64,000 nt of DNA from UBA2093 sp044340485 (GTDB lineage: Bacteria > Actinomycetota > Acidimicrobiia > Acidimicrobiales > Ilumatobacteraceae), in assembly GCA_044340485.1 (NCBI GenBank), contig JBIITN010000006.1:1-64000 (forward strand), in the 5' to 3' direction. The notes beneath the pieces were generated by a model. The model did no database searches. It had not been told where the DNA came from and saw nothing but the letters and a program-made list of their open reading frames with translations. Shown one piece after another: positions 21,840 to 30,407 of the stretch. Positions within the stretch are counted from its first letter, which is position 1, and each line of letters begins with the position of its first letter. Both the position numbers and the translations under genes were made by a program.

Positions 21840-23102
21840 CTACTTGCGCTCTGGCAAGGGAGCCGAATATGCACTACCGCTGTCAAGATCAAAGGCAGTG
21901 TGCAGCGCCCGAACGGCTTTTTCCATCTCTGTATGTGCGATCACTACAGAGATGCGAATTGTGCTGGTGGAGATCATGTGAATGTTGACGTCGTTGTCAG
22001 CCAACACACGGAACATCTTGGCGGCTACTCCCGGGCTTGTTTTCATTCCCGCACCAACAAGAGACACTTTCGCAATTTCAGTTTCGTGCGAAACGCCTTC
22101 GGCGTTGATCTCTTTCGCAACTCGTGAAACGATTTCTTCGGCCACCTTCATGTCGGCTTTTGGAACCGTGAAAGAAATATCGGTATGCCCCGCCTTTGAT
22201 GTGTTTTGCACGATCATGTCGACGTTCACATTTGCGTTAGCGAGCGGTTCAAATAACGCAGCTGACACTCCCGGGCGATCAGGAACGCCCGCGACTGTGA
22301 CTTTTGATTCGGATGCGTCGTGAACAACACCAGAAATAATCGGCTCTTCCATGGATGAATCTCCTTCGGTGGGGTCACCGGTCACCATCGTGCCGTGTTC
22401 CCAAGTAAAACTGGATCGAACGTGCAAGGGCACGTTGTGATTGCGCGCGAATTCAACTGAACGTAATGCCAACACCTTGCTGCCAACACCTGCCATTTCA
22501 AGCATTTCTTCAAAGTCCAATCGGCTGAGTTTTCTTGCTTGAGGAACAATGCGTGGATCGGCGGAAAACACTCCGGTGACATCGGTGTAAATCTCACACA
22601 CATCTGCATTGAGCGCAGCCGCAAGTGCAACAGCGGTTGTGTCACTACCACCCCGACCAAGCGTGGTGATTTCACGATCAGTTGATACGCCCTGAAAGCC
22701 CGCAACAACAGCGACCTTGCCAGATTGCAATGCTTCGCGCACGCGATCACCTTGCACTTCGAGGATTTTGGCCTTCGTGTGCACAGTGTCGGTGATAATG
22801 CCAACCTGTGATCCGGTGAAGCTCACCGCTTCAACGCCGACACCCGCTAATGCCATACATAGAAGCGACATAGAGATCCGCTCACCAGTTGTGAGCAGCA
22901 TGTCCATTTCTCGGCCAGGATGTACATCTGAGACCTGATGGGCCAGCGACAGCAGATTGTCGGTGGTCTTGCCCATTGCAGACACGACCACCACGACCTG
23001 ATTGCCGTGTTTTTGGGTGTATGCAACATGGTCGGCAACTGCCCGAATGCGCTCGGGATCAGCAACCGAGGTGCCACCAAACTTTTGAACTATCACAGCC
23101 AC
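21840..23102 (-). CDS. lysC: Aspartate kinase
   Basis: Phosphorylates aspartate to start the aspartate-family amino acid pathway. The 420 residues have the kinase domain with KFGGTSV (7-13) and TTLGRGGSDTTAVALA. A C-terminal regulatory region of two ACT domains (about 265-405) binds lysine and/or threonine. The length is that of the actinobacterial alpha-type enzyme. It starts at GTG; TAGCGT lies 9 nt upstream. In related organisms an internal start yields a separate beta subunit; I did not identify one with confidence. Confidence 0.96.
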   Translation of the reverse strand: MAVIVQKFGGTSVADPERIRAVADHVAYTQKHGNQVVVVVSAMGKTTDNLLSLAHQVSDVHPGREMDMLLTTGERISMSLLCMALAGVGVEAVSFTGSQVGIITDTVHTKAKILEVQGDRVREALQSGKVAVVAGFQGVSTDREITTLGRGGSDTTAVALAAALNADVCEIYTDVTGVFSADPRIVPQARKLSRLDFEEMLEMAGVGSKVLALRSVEFARNHNVPLHVRSSFTWEHGTMVTGDPTEGDSSMEEPIISGVVHDASESKVTVAGVPDRPGVSAALFEPLANANVNVDMIVQNTSKAGHTDISFTVPKADMKVAEEIVSRVAKEINAEGVSHETEIAKVSLVGAGMKTSPGVAAKMFRVLADNDVNIHMISTSTIRISVVIAHTEMEKAVRALHTAFDLDSGSAYSAPLPERK

Positions 23103-23149
23103 AGGCGCACAACGCTACCTGCCATGCTCAGAGGTAGCCTGCATAATTT

Positions 23150-23956
23150 GTGGGAACTAGTAAACGATCACGCCAAAAAGCCAACCGTGCGATAGGTCGC
23201 GCCCAAGCGGAGCGCACGCAGGCTCGCAATAAGACACGCAAGCGCATCATCCAATTTGGAGTCGGAATCCCCGTCATCATCTTGGGTCTCTTCTTGCTCG
23301 TGAATCTGGTTGTTGACGACGACGATTCTTCGAATGGCGCAATCGATGTCACCGACACCACCGCAATCACAGATGACACCGCAATCACTGGTGACACCCC
23401 CTGTCCGGCAACAGATGGCATGCAAACGCCAACGACATCGTTTGCCTCTGCTCCCCCGATGTGTATCGACCCCACAAAGACATACACCGCAACATTCACC
23501 ACATCGCAAGGCGTCATTGAAGTGGTGCTAGACACCGCAAACACGCCAGAGACTGTGAACAACTTCGTCGTGTTGTCGCGTTATAGGTATTACGACTCAT
23601 CACTTCTGTTCCGCACCGACCCGTCACTTGACATCATTCAAGGTGGCGGCAAGTCGAATACCGATAGCCCGGGCTACGTGATCCCCGATGAAGGAAGTGG
23701 CTACACCTACCAAGCAGGTGACCTTATGATGGCGCGTACCAACGCACCGAACAGTGCCGGTGCGCAGTTCTTTTTCGCTACTGGTCCAAACGTATCCGTG
23801 CTTGATTCACAAGGTACATATGTGAAATTTGGAAAAGTCACATCGGGCCAAGACGTACTCACAAAGATCATGGCGCTTCACAGTGGACCCGCTGAAGGTT
23901 CTGGTGCACCGGATCCTGAAGTTGTGGTGGAATCAATCGTTATTTCCGAGAGTTAA
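23150..23956 (+). CDS. Membrane-anchored cyclophilin-type peptidyl-prolyl isomerase
   Basis: A 268-residue protein with a basic cytoplasmic N-terminus (about 1-33, Arg/Lys-rich), one membrane anchor (about 34-54, FGVGIPVIILGLFLLVNLVV), a Thr/Asp-rich linker and an extracytoplasmic cyclophilin domain (about 108-265). The domain shows YRYYDSSLLFRTDPSLDIIQGG and MARTNAPNSAGAQFFFATG. The second stretch carries the usual catalytic-core residues. It would assist folding of exported proteins. GTG start. Divergent from lysC and convergent with the phosphatase gene, leaving 4 nt. Confidence 0.92.
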   Translation: MGTSKRSRQKANRAIGRAQAERTQARNKTRKRIIQFGVGIPVIILGLFLLVNLVVDDDDSSNGAIDVTDTTAITDDTAITGDTPCPATDGMQTPTTSFASAPPMCIDPTKTYTATFTTSQGVIEVVLDTANTPETVNNFVVLSRYRYYDSSLLFRTDPSLDIIQGGGKSNTDSPGYVIPDEGSGYTYQAGDLMMARTNAPNSAGAQFFFATGPNVSVLDSQGTYVKFGKVTSGQDVLTKIMALHSGPAEGSGAPDPEVVVESIVISES

Positions 23957-23960
23957 AGAC

Positions 23961-24710
23961 TCACGTCAACATAAAAGAATGCAGTCGTTCCACTGATGCT
24001 TCTGGAATACCGTATGCAATAACGGCCTCTGCAAAATCGTTATGCCCTGCGGTGAAATCATCAATCACTGCATGCATCGCACGAGGATCAGCAGCGAGAA
24101 AAAATGCCGGTGCATCTTTTATCGCATGAGCACGCTCTGGATATGTGCGTTCGGCCCATTCACGCATCCGCTTCATTGCTTCTGCAGATAGTGCGTAGTC
24201 ATTCACGATGTCATCACGTGACACTCCAAGCGCGCCAAGAATCAACATGGTGAGAAGACCTGTTCGATCTTTTCCAGCGGCACAGTGATACACAACTGGT
24301 GGAGCTTCATGTTGTGCGACAAGATCAAACGCACGTGCAAAACGATCGTGGGCATCAGCCAGGATGTCGCGATAACCCCACACCAAAAAATCAGCAACGT
24401 CGTCGAAGTGTGGAATCTCTGATTTCTCCCAGACAACATCCATGAGCGGCACGTTATGAAAATCAACCGGGTGGTCTGCCGTAGGAAATGTGCCGTGTTC
24501 TTCGAGTTCGGCCGCGGTGCGAAGATCGATCACAGTTTTGATATCGAGGCGACGGATCGTTTCCATGTCGGTTGGGGCAAGACGATAGAGACCATCAGCC
24601 CGATAGACGAGACTGTGCTTTACGAATGCCCCGTCGCGAGCCCTGTAGCCACCAATGTCGCGGAAGTTGTGAACGGCTTCAAGTGGGACGTGTCGGGGTG
24701 CAGTATTCAT
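23961..24710 (-). CDS. Tyrosine phosphatase, PtpB/Y_phosphatase3 type
   Basis: A 249-residue protein with the P-loop HCAAGKDRTG (catalytic C143, R149) and the NFRDIGGYRARDG motif at 15-27, hallmarks of the PtpB/triple-specificity family. Members dephosphorylate phosphotyrosine, and some also phosphoserine or phosphoinositides. The Asp that serves as general acid in PtpB is not securely located. The ATG has a GAGG purine-rich site upstream. Divergent from the hydroxybutyryl-CoA dehydrogenase gene with 54 nt between. Confidence 0.88.
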   Translation of the reverse strand: MNTAPRHVPLEAVHNFRDIGGYRARDGAFVKHSLVYRADGLYRLAPTDMETIRRLDIKTVIDLRTAAELEEHGTFPTADHPVDFHNVPLMDVVWEKSEIPHFDDVADFLVWGYRDILADAHDRFARAFDLVAQHEAPPVVYHCAAGKDRTGLLTMLILGALGVSRDDIVNDYALSAEAMKRMREWAERTYPERAHAIKDAPAFFLAADPRAMHAVIDDFTAGHNDFAEAVIAYGIPEASVERLHSFMLT

Positions 24711-24751
24711 AGGACCTCTTCGACGATACGCCGTGAAGATGGCTGTGTTGT

Positions 24752-24757
24752 TACCCT
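24752..24757 (+). promoter_or_regulatory. -10 element of leaderless promoter for the hydroxybutyryl-CoA dehydrogenase
   Basis: TACCCT, with 7 nt to the ATG at 24765. An out-of-frame ATG at 24761 sits only 3 nt away, which supports the 24765 start. Confidence 0.5.
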
Positions 24758-24764
24758 CAGATGA

Positions 24765-25628
24765 ATGGACAGTACTTCTATTTCACGTGTTGGTATCTGC
24801 GGCTCAGGAATCATGGGCTCTGGCCTTGCCGAAGTTGCAGCAAAAGCCGGTTACACAGTCGTCGTGCGCTCACGGTCTGCCGATTCAGCGCAAGCAATGA
24901 TCACCACAATCGACAAAGGACTATCGAAGCAAGTTGAGCGTGAAAAGATCAGCGCTGACGACAAGGCCGCGATCATGTCTCGTTTATCAGCAACGGCGTC
25001 TTTGTCAGACCTCGCCGACTGCGACCTCGTGATTGAATCAGTCGTTGAAGACCTCGAAGTAAAGAAGCAGTTGTTTGCTGAGCTGGACAAGATCGTGAAG
25101 CCGTCGGGCATTCTTGCAACAAATACCAGCACCTTGCCGGTTGTAGAAATGGCGATGTCAACATCGCGTCCCGACAAAGTATGTGGCATTCACTTCTTCA
25201 ACCCAGCACCAGCAATGCCACTCGTGGAAGTTGTCCGCCCAATCACGGCATCGGACGACACCACTGCTGCTGCACACGCATTTGTCGACAAGTGTGGCAA
25301 GAGTGGTGTTGCAGTGAAAGACCGCGCTGGGTTCATTGTGAACGCCTTGTTGTTCCCCTACTTAAACAACGCGATCCGAATCTGGGAAACCGGCACCGCT
25401 TCTATGGAAGACATCGACACCGCAATGAAGGGCGGCTGCAATTTCCCAATGGGTCCATTTGCATTGCTCGATCTTGTTGGCCTCGACACATCGTTGTCGA
25501 TCCTCGATGCACTCCACAAAGAGTTTGCTGATCCCAACTACGCAGCAGTACCAACCTTGCGTCGTCTGGTTGCGGCCGGCAAACTCGGACGTAAATCCGG
25601 CGAAGGTTTCTACAACTACGCCAAATAA
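24765..25628 (+). CDS. 3-hydroxybutyryl-CoA dehydrogenase (FadB2-like)
   Basis: An NAD(P)-dependent 3-hydroxyacyl-CoA dehydrogenase of 287 residues, the length of stand-alone 3-hydroxybutyryl-CoA dehydrogenases (Hbd/FadB2/PaaH) rather than multifunctional FadB. The dinucleotide motif GSGIMGSG is at 13-20, the catalytic His is in GIHFFNPAP, and the C-terminal domain contains DRAGFIVNALLFPYLN and GCNFPMGPFALLDLVGLD. It interconverts acetoacetyl-CoA and 3-hydroxybutyryl-CoA. With the thiolase (46988) and crotonyl-CoA carboxylase/reductase (45569), it fits the front of an ethylmalonyl-CoA pathway. The crotonase step between them is not in the window. Aat follows 13 nt downstream. Confidence 0.92.
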   Translation: MDSTSISRVGICGSGIMGSGLAEVAAKAGYTVVVRSRSADSAQAMITTIDKGLSKQVEREKISADDKAAIMSRLSATASLSDLADCDLVIESVVEDLEVKKQLFAELDKIVKPSGILATNTSTLPVVEMAMSTSRPDKVCGIHFFNPAPAMPLVEVVRPITASDDTTAAAHAFVDKCGKSGVAVKDRAGFIVNALLFPYLNNAIRIWETGTASMEDIDTAMKGGCNFPMGPFALLDLVGLDTSLSILDALHKEFADPNYAAVPTLRRLVAAGKLGRKSGEGFYNYAK

Positions 25629-25641
25629 ATTGGCGAAGTAG

Positions 25642-26289
25642 ATGTCGTTTTTCGACACGACTGAATGGTCGTTTCCACCGGTCACATCATGGCCAGACGA
25701 CGACGTCATCGCAGTCGGTGCCGACTTAGAACCAGAAACGTTGCTCTACGGGTACGCACACGGATTTTTTCCGATGTATCTCGACCACAAGTCACGATTA
25801 CTTGGTTGGTGGTCACCACAACAACGAGGCGTATTGCCACTTGACGGATTAATCGTTTCACGATCAATGCGGCAAAGTGCTCGCAAGTACACCACTACGT
25901 TCAATGTTGCTTTTCGTGATGTGATGCTTGGATGTGCATCTCAACGAGAAGATGGCAACTGGATTACCGACGATTTTGTTGACGCCTACTGCACATTGCA
26001 CTCACTTGGTTGGGCACACAGCGTGGAGACGTGGGACGATAACGATCAACTCGTGGGTGGTTTATACGGTGTGCGAATTAATCGCTTCTTTGCAGGCGAA
26101 TCAATGTTCCACCGCAAGACTGATGCGTCGAAAGTGGCGCTGATGTCACTAGTTGGAGCTATGCAGGCAGACAACATGGAACTGCTTGATACCCAATGGC
26201 AGACAGAACATCTTGCATCTCTTGGGGTAATTGAGGTTCCTCGTCTTCAATACCTCGATCTCTTGGCACAAGCGGTTCGTTCGCAGTAG
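25642..26289 (+). CDS. aat: Leucyl/phenylalanyl-tRNA-protein transferase
   Basis: Transfers Leu or Phe from aminoacyl-tRNA to proteins with N-terminal Arg or Lys, creating N-degrons read by ClpS and ClpAP. The 215 residues have the family core: FPPVTSWPDDDVIAVGADL at the N-terminus, GYAHGFFPMY, WWSPQQRGVLPL and the signature GLYGVRINRFFAGESMFH. The catalytic EMMFH-like segment is intact here as ESMFH. It lies 13 nt after the dehydrogenase gene and is probably co-transcribed with it, although no functional link is evident. Confidence 0.95.
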   Translation: MSFFDTTEWSFPPVTSWPDDDVIAVGADLEPETLLYGYAHGFFPMYLDHKSRLLGWWSPQQRGVLPLDGLIVSRSMRQSARKYTTTFNVAFRDVMLGCASQREDGNWITDDFVDAYCTLHSLGWAHSVETWDDNDQLVGGLYGVRINRFFAGESMFHRKTDASKVALMSLVGAMQADNMELLDTQWQTEHLASLGVIEVPRLQYLDLLAQAVRSQ

Positions 26290-26321
26290 GGATACCTCAG
26301 TGCGATTGCCATACTTGAGGC

Positions 26322-28283
26322 GTGGCAACCAACGACACCCCGCGCCGAGACGACCCATGGATGATGCGGACCTACTCCGGTCACTCCACCGCTAAGGCTT
26401 CAAACGAGCTCTACCGAACAAATCTCGCCAAAGGGCAGACTGGTTTGTCTATTGCGTTTGATCTTCCAACGCAAACTGGGTACGACCCTGATCATCTACT
26501 TGCTCGCGGTGAAGTAGGAAAAGTGGGAGTGCCGGTTGCGCACCTCGACCATATGCGCACACTGCTTGATTCCATTCCGCCAGGAAAGATGAACACGTCG
26601 ATGACAATCAACGCAACAGCTGCGTGGTTGCTTGCGTTGTACGTTGCAAATGCACAAGAACAAGGTGTGTCGAGTGAAGAACTGCGCGGCACAACGCAGA
26701 ACGACATCGTAAAAGAATATTTGTCGCGCGGTACCTACATCTTCCCGCCCGCTCCTTCGAAGCGACTAATTGTTGACATGGTTGCATGGTGCGCAAAGAA
26801 TGCACCCAAGTGGAACCCAATGAACGTGTGTTCTTACCACTTGCAAGAAGCAGGTGCCACACCTGTTCAGGAAATCGCCTTCTCTCTTGCTACTGCAATC
26901 GATGTTCTTGATGCGGTAAAAGAAAGCGGACAAATCAGTGACGAACAGTTTGATCAGGTGTTCGGATCAATCTCATTTTTTGTGAACGCTGGTATTCGTT
27001 TTGTTGAGGAAATCTGCAAAATGCGTGCCTTTACTGAACTCTGGGATCGCATTGCCCAAGAGCGTTACAACGTGAAAGATCCAAAAGCGCGTCGTTTCCG
27101 TTATGGCGTACAGGTGAACTCGCTTGGACTCACCGAAGCACAACCAGAGAACAACGTGCAGCGCATTGTTCTTGAAATGTTGGCAGTGACATTGTCAAAG
27201 AAGGCACGCGCTCGCAGTGTGCAATTGCCAGCATGGAACGAAGCACTCGGATTGCCTCGCCCATGGGATCAGCAGTGGTCGCTTCGCATGCAACAGGTGC
27301 TTGCTTTTGAAACTGATTTACTTGAATACGGCGACATCTTTGACGGCTCAACAGTTATCGAAAAGCGCACCAGTGAACTGCGCGACGAAGCTTGGGCCGA
27401 GTTGCAAGAAGTGTTATCACTCGGTGGCGCCTTCAATGCCGTTGATGAATTGAAGGGGCGCCTTGTTCGTTCCATGGCCGAGCGCACCCGCCGCATCGAA
27501 ACAGGCGAGCAAAAAGTAGTGGGCGTGAACAGCTTCCAAGAGACAGAGGAATCACCCCTCGGTGGCGACGACAAGATCCTCATCGTTGATCCGCGCGTCG
27601 AGCAAGAGACCATCGCCGATGTAGAAGCCTGGCGCAACAAGCGCGACAACGCGGCTGTCGAAAAAGCGTTGGCGGAACTTCGTCGCGCCGCCAAAGAGGG
27701 CGACAACATCATGGATGCCTCGATCGAATTGGCCAAAGTAGGTGGCACCACCGGTGAATGGGCGGGAACGCTTCGTGAGATTTTCGGTGAATTCCGTGCC
27801 CCCACTGGCGTCGGTGCAGCAGTTGGTCGGCGCACATCGGAATTGTCAGACGTGGCCGACTACGTGAAGTCAATTGCGGGTGGACCCCCACGTTTCCTCG
27901 TCGCCAAGCCCGGCCTAGATGGTCACTCAAATGGCGCCGAGCAAATCGCTGTGGCTGCCCGAGACGCGGGTATGGAAGTGGTCTACAGCGGCATTCGCCT
28001 GACTCCCGAGCAGATCGTGGCGAGTGCTCGCGACGAAGACCCTGACGTTATTGGGTTGTCGATCTTGTCGGGATCACACATGCAACTTGTTCCCGAAGTT
28101 GTACGTCAACTTCGCAAAGAAGGTGTTGATGCACCGGTGATTGTCGGAGGAATTATTCCCGAAGAAGATCGCGCACGTCTTCAAGCAGATGGCGTTGCGG
28201 CGGTGTACACACCAAAAGACTTTGACATTTCTCGCATCATGCGAGAAGTTGCAGAACTTGCCGCAGCACATCGCGCTCATTAA
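26322..28283 (+). CDS. Coenzyme B12-dependent ethylmalonyl-CoA mutase (MeaA-type)
   Basis: A single-chain acyl-CoA mutase of 653 residues: a TIM-barrel catalytic domain (about 1-500) and a C-terminal cobalamin domain with the DxHxxG base-off motif at D533-G-H535 (GLDGHSNGAEQIAV). The N-terminal RTYSGHSTAKASNELYR and NVCSYHLQEAGATPVQEIAF match MeaA/ethylmalonyl-CoA mutase more closely than the two-subunit methylmalonyl-CoA mutase. It would convert ethylmalonyl-CoA to methylsuccinyl-CoA. Crotonyl-CoA carboxylase/reductase and the epimerase are 18 kb away. It starts at GTG; the methylmalonyl-CoA mutase alternative is less likely but not excluded. Confidence 0.88.
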   Translation: MATNDTPRRDDPWMMRTYSGHSTAKASNELYRTNLAKGQTGLSIAFDLPTQTGYDPDHLLARGEVGKVGVPVAHLDHMRTLLDSIPPGKMNTSMTINATAAWLLALYVANAQEQGVSSEELRGTTQNDIVKEYLSRGTYIFPPAPSKRLIVDMVAWCAKNAPKWNPMNVCSYHLQEAGATPVQEIAFSLATAIDVLDAVKESGQISDEQFDQVFGSISFFVNAGIRFVEEICKMRAFTELWDRIAQERYNVKDPKARRFRYGVQVNSLGLTEAQPENNVQRIVLEMLAVTLSKKARARSVQLPAWNEALGLPRPWDQQWSLRMQQVLAFETDLLEYGDIFDGSTVIEKRTSELRDEAWAELQEVLSLGGAFNAVDELKGRLVRSMAERTRRIETGEQKVVGVNSFQETEESPLGGDDKILIVDPRVEQETIADVEAWRNKRDNAAVEKALAELRRAAKEGDNIMDASIELAKVGGTTGEWAGTLREIFGEFRAPTGVGAAVGRRTSELSDVADYVKSIAGGPPRFLVAKPGLDGHSNGAEQIAVAARDAGMEVVYSGIRLTPEQIVASARDEDPDVIGLSILSGSHMQLVPEVVRQLRKEGVDAPVIVGGIIPEEDRARLQADGVAAVYTPKDFDISRIMREVAELAAAHRAH

Positions 28284-28308
28284 TTAGCGCGAGTGAAATT
28301 AAAAACTA

Positions 28309-29004
28309 CTACGCGCGTTCGTTTGCGATGAACGCATCAAGTGTGGGGCCACTTTCAAAACTGGTAATTAACGCATAACGCGGGAAGTCATGATTGTGAA
28401 CTACCACGTGCCACAGACGCTGCGTGTCGACAACAAAACGCGCGCCTTTGGGAAGTGGAACTCGACGTTCGGTTGACGGATCTGGCAAACCGTCTTTGTC
28501 GTTGTCCATGAGCAACATGTAACTGTCGGGGCTGTCAGTGAGTTCAAGCCACGAGCGCACCACCCAACCTTCGTTGTCTGGATTGAAACGATTGTTGTCA
28601 TCACGGTGAATGCTGCGTATTGCAGTTTCGCGGTCTTGGGGTTCAAGTTTGATGACGCGAACGCGACCAAAATTGGCACCAACACTGTCGACATAACCCT
28701 TCAAAGTGGGCGTTTTACTGGCGTTTACAGTCCACAAAGCGTCTTTGTCGGTTTTACCTTTGTCCCAAAAACCACGACAATCAAGCTCGCCATCAGCGGA
28801 GGCAATTGGTGCAAAGTTAGTATCGCCACCACTTTTCCATGGCATGTATTCGAGAGATTCAAACTCATCGCGCGGTACATCGAATGGCGCAGGCGTGAGG
28901 GCAACAAAACCAGTGTCTGCCAAACACTGCAAACGAACGTGAGGACTGTGCAATGGGATCTGCACCGACCAATGATCTTTGGTGGGCCAAAACGTTGCGG
29001 TCAT
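28309..29004 (-). CDS. Putative 2-oxoglutarate/Fe(II)-dependent oxygenase-like protein
   Basis: A 231-residue protein with a double-stranded beta-helix pattern. The facial triad may be H133-x-D135 in SIHRDDNN and H199 or H203 in LWHVVVHNHDFPRY, with R209 as the 2-oxoglutarate-binding arginine, resembling aspartyl/asparaginyl hydroxylase-type enzymes. WVVRSWLELTDSPDSYMLLMD and GARFVVDTQRLWHVVVHN form the jelly-roll core. The substrate is unknown. A TAAACT lies 6 nt before the ATG. It stands alone between the mutase and LysM genes. The assignment is based on motif spacing only. Confidence 0.55.
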   Translation of the reverse strand: MTATFWPTKDHWSVQIPLHSPHVRLQCLADTGFVALTPAPFDVPRDEFESLEYMPWKSGGDTNFAPIASADGELDCRGFWDKGKTDKDALWTVNASKTPTLKGYVDSVGANFGRVRVIKLEPQDRETAIRSIHRDDNNRFNPDNEGWVVRSWLELTDSPDSYMLLMDNDKDGLPDPSTERRVPLPKGARFVVDTQRLWHVVVHNHDFPRYALITSFESGPTLDAFIANERA

Positions 29005-29096
29005 ATCTGTAGTTTATTCCTCTTTATTAATGACATGTGTGTCATCTTGCGACAAGGCGCTCGAGCTCAATGTTTACAACAAAACAGCAAATGGAA

Positions 29097-29468
29097 TCAC
29101 GGCGGCATGGTTGTGGTTGCACCGATCGGAACAAAGCCTGTGCTCGGTGGCAACTTCAACACTGTGCCTGCAGGCACGTTGTCGGGGTTCTTGATGTCAT
29201 TCAATTCCACTAGCGCAGGAGCACTGAGGCTGAATTGTTCGGCGATTGAATACAACGAATCACCTGGCTGCACAATGTATGTCTCGGGAATGTATGAGCT
29301 TGTCGTGATGAGTTGTGTTGTTCCCGTTGAATCCTGTGAAGAATCATCGCTGCCATCGGCATCGCTGTCGTTGTTTCCAAGAAATATTGCGCTGACCAGA
29401 GCAAGAGCAGCGAACACAAACGTGCTCCACAGCAGATACCGCTGCAATTTGGTACGCAAGAACATCAT
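29097..29468 (-). CDS. Membrane-anchored LysM domain protein
   Basis: A 123-residue protein: a short basic N-terminus, one membrane segment (about 11-31, LLWSTFVFAALALVSAIFLG), a Ser/Asp-rich linker and a LysM domain (about 62-107, with YIVQPGDSLYSIAEQFSLS and NVPAGTVLKLPP). LysM binds peptidoglycan N-acetylglucosamine, so it is probably anchored at the outer membrane face in contact with the wall. There is no catalytic domain. Two ATG codons are adjacent at the start. The 92-nt gap to the oxygenase-like gene shows nothing recognisable. Confidence 0.85.
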   Translation of the reverse strand: MMFLRTKLQRYLLWSTFVFAALALVSAIFLGNNDSDADGSDDSSQDSTGTTQLITTSSYIPETYIVQPGDSLYSIAEQFSLSAPALVELNDIKNPDNVPAGTVLKLPPSTGFVPIGATTTMPP

Positions 29469-29488
29469 TCCATGCTAGTTCTTGACCG

Positions 29489-29494
29489 TAACCT
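29489..29494 (+). promoter_or_regulatory. -10 element of leaderless alpha/beta hydrolase promoter
   Basis: TAACCT, with 7 nt (29495-29501) to the ATG at 29502. Divergent from the LysM gene across 33 nt. Confidence 0.5.
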
Positions 29495-29501
29495 TTAATC
29501 G

Positions 29502-30407
29502 ATGACTGACGAACGCTCATACCCCGGAGCTCGAGTACCCGATCGATTCCGAATGCACGATGCCAACGGTGTCGGAATTGCGACATACGAGTGGGGTAAG
29601 GAAAATAATTATCCACTTTTTTTAGTTCATGGTGGCAATGACTTCGCACGAACCTTCGATGTATTTGGCCCGATGCTCGCCGACGCGGGTTACCGAGTAG
29701 TCACGTGGGACCATCGCGGGCATGGCAACAGCGATCAGACCGCTTTGTACAGCTGGGATGCCGACATTCGCGACGCATTATCGGTGATGTCGTCAGTAAC
29801 AGATGAGCCTGCTCCGGTGGTGGGCCACTCAAAAGGTGGCGCGATCATGTTGCTTCTTGCGGAAGCCTCGCCCTATCGAGTGAAGTCTCTCGTCAACATC
29901 GATGGCATGCCGGCAAAAAAGCGAATGCCTGATGCTCCGGATCACGATCAGTCACGATTGATGGCTGAAGAGATCACCACATGGCTGCGATACCGACACG
30001 AAGCTGCGACGGCTACTCGCAAACCCGGCACAATCGAAGACCTCGCACGTCGTCGTGGTGCGATGAATCCAAGACTGTCGAAAGAGTGGCTCGAATACCT
30101 CGTGGCAGTTGGTGCGCGCAAAGACGAAGACGGTTGGAGATGGAAGCTTGATCCAACAATGCGGTTTGTTGGTTTTGGCCCGTGGCGACCCGAGTGGTCG
30201 TTATTACGAATGGTGAGCCTGTCGATTCCATTTCTTGGCCTGCTCGGAACAGTGGATGAACCGATGGGCTGGGGTGTGAACGAACGTGATGTACGGCCAT
30301 GGTTGCCTCGACATGGGCGACTGCATGTTTTTGAAGACATCGGACACTTCCTTCACATCGAACAACCACGTGAAGTAGCAGACATAGTGTTGGAGTTCAT
30401 CGCATGA
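29502..30407 (+). CDS. Alpha/beta hydrolase
   Basis: A 301-residue alpha/beta hydrolase with a complete set of landmarks: oxyanion HGG at 43-45, WDHRGHGNSD at 69-78, nucleophile Ser110 in VGHSKGG, a lid region (about 140-230) and a C-terminal catalytic His in DIGHFLHIEQP. The substrate is unknown; esterase, lactonase or thioesterase activity are all possible. It overlaps the next gene by 4 nt (ATGA), which encodes a degenerate member of the same superfamily, suggesting the two products may associate. Confidence 0.88.
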   Translation: MTDERSYPGARVPDRFRMHDANGVGIATYEWGKENNYPLFLVHGGNDFARTFDVFGPMLADAGYRVVTWDHRGHGNSDQTALYSWDADIRDALSVMSSVTDEPAPVVGHSKGGAIMLLLAEASPYRVKSLVNIDGMPAKKRMPDAPDHDQSRLMAEEITTWLRYRHEAATATRKPGTIEDLARRRGAMNPRLSKEWLEYLVAVGARKDEDGWRWKLDPTMRFVGFGPWRPEWSLLRMVSLSIPFLGLLGTVDEPMGWGVNERDVRPWLPRHGRLHVFEDIGHFLHIEQPREVADIVLEFIA

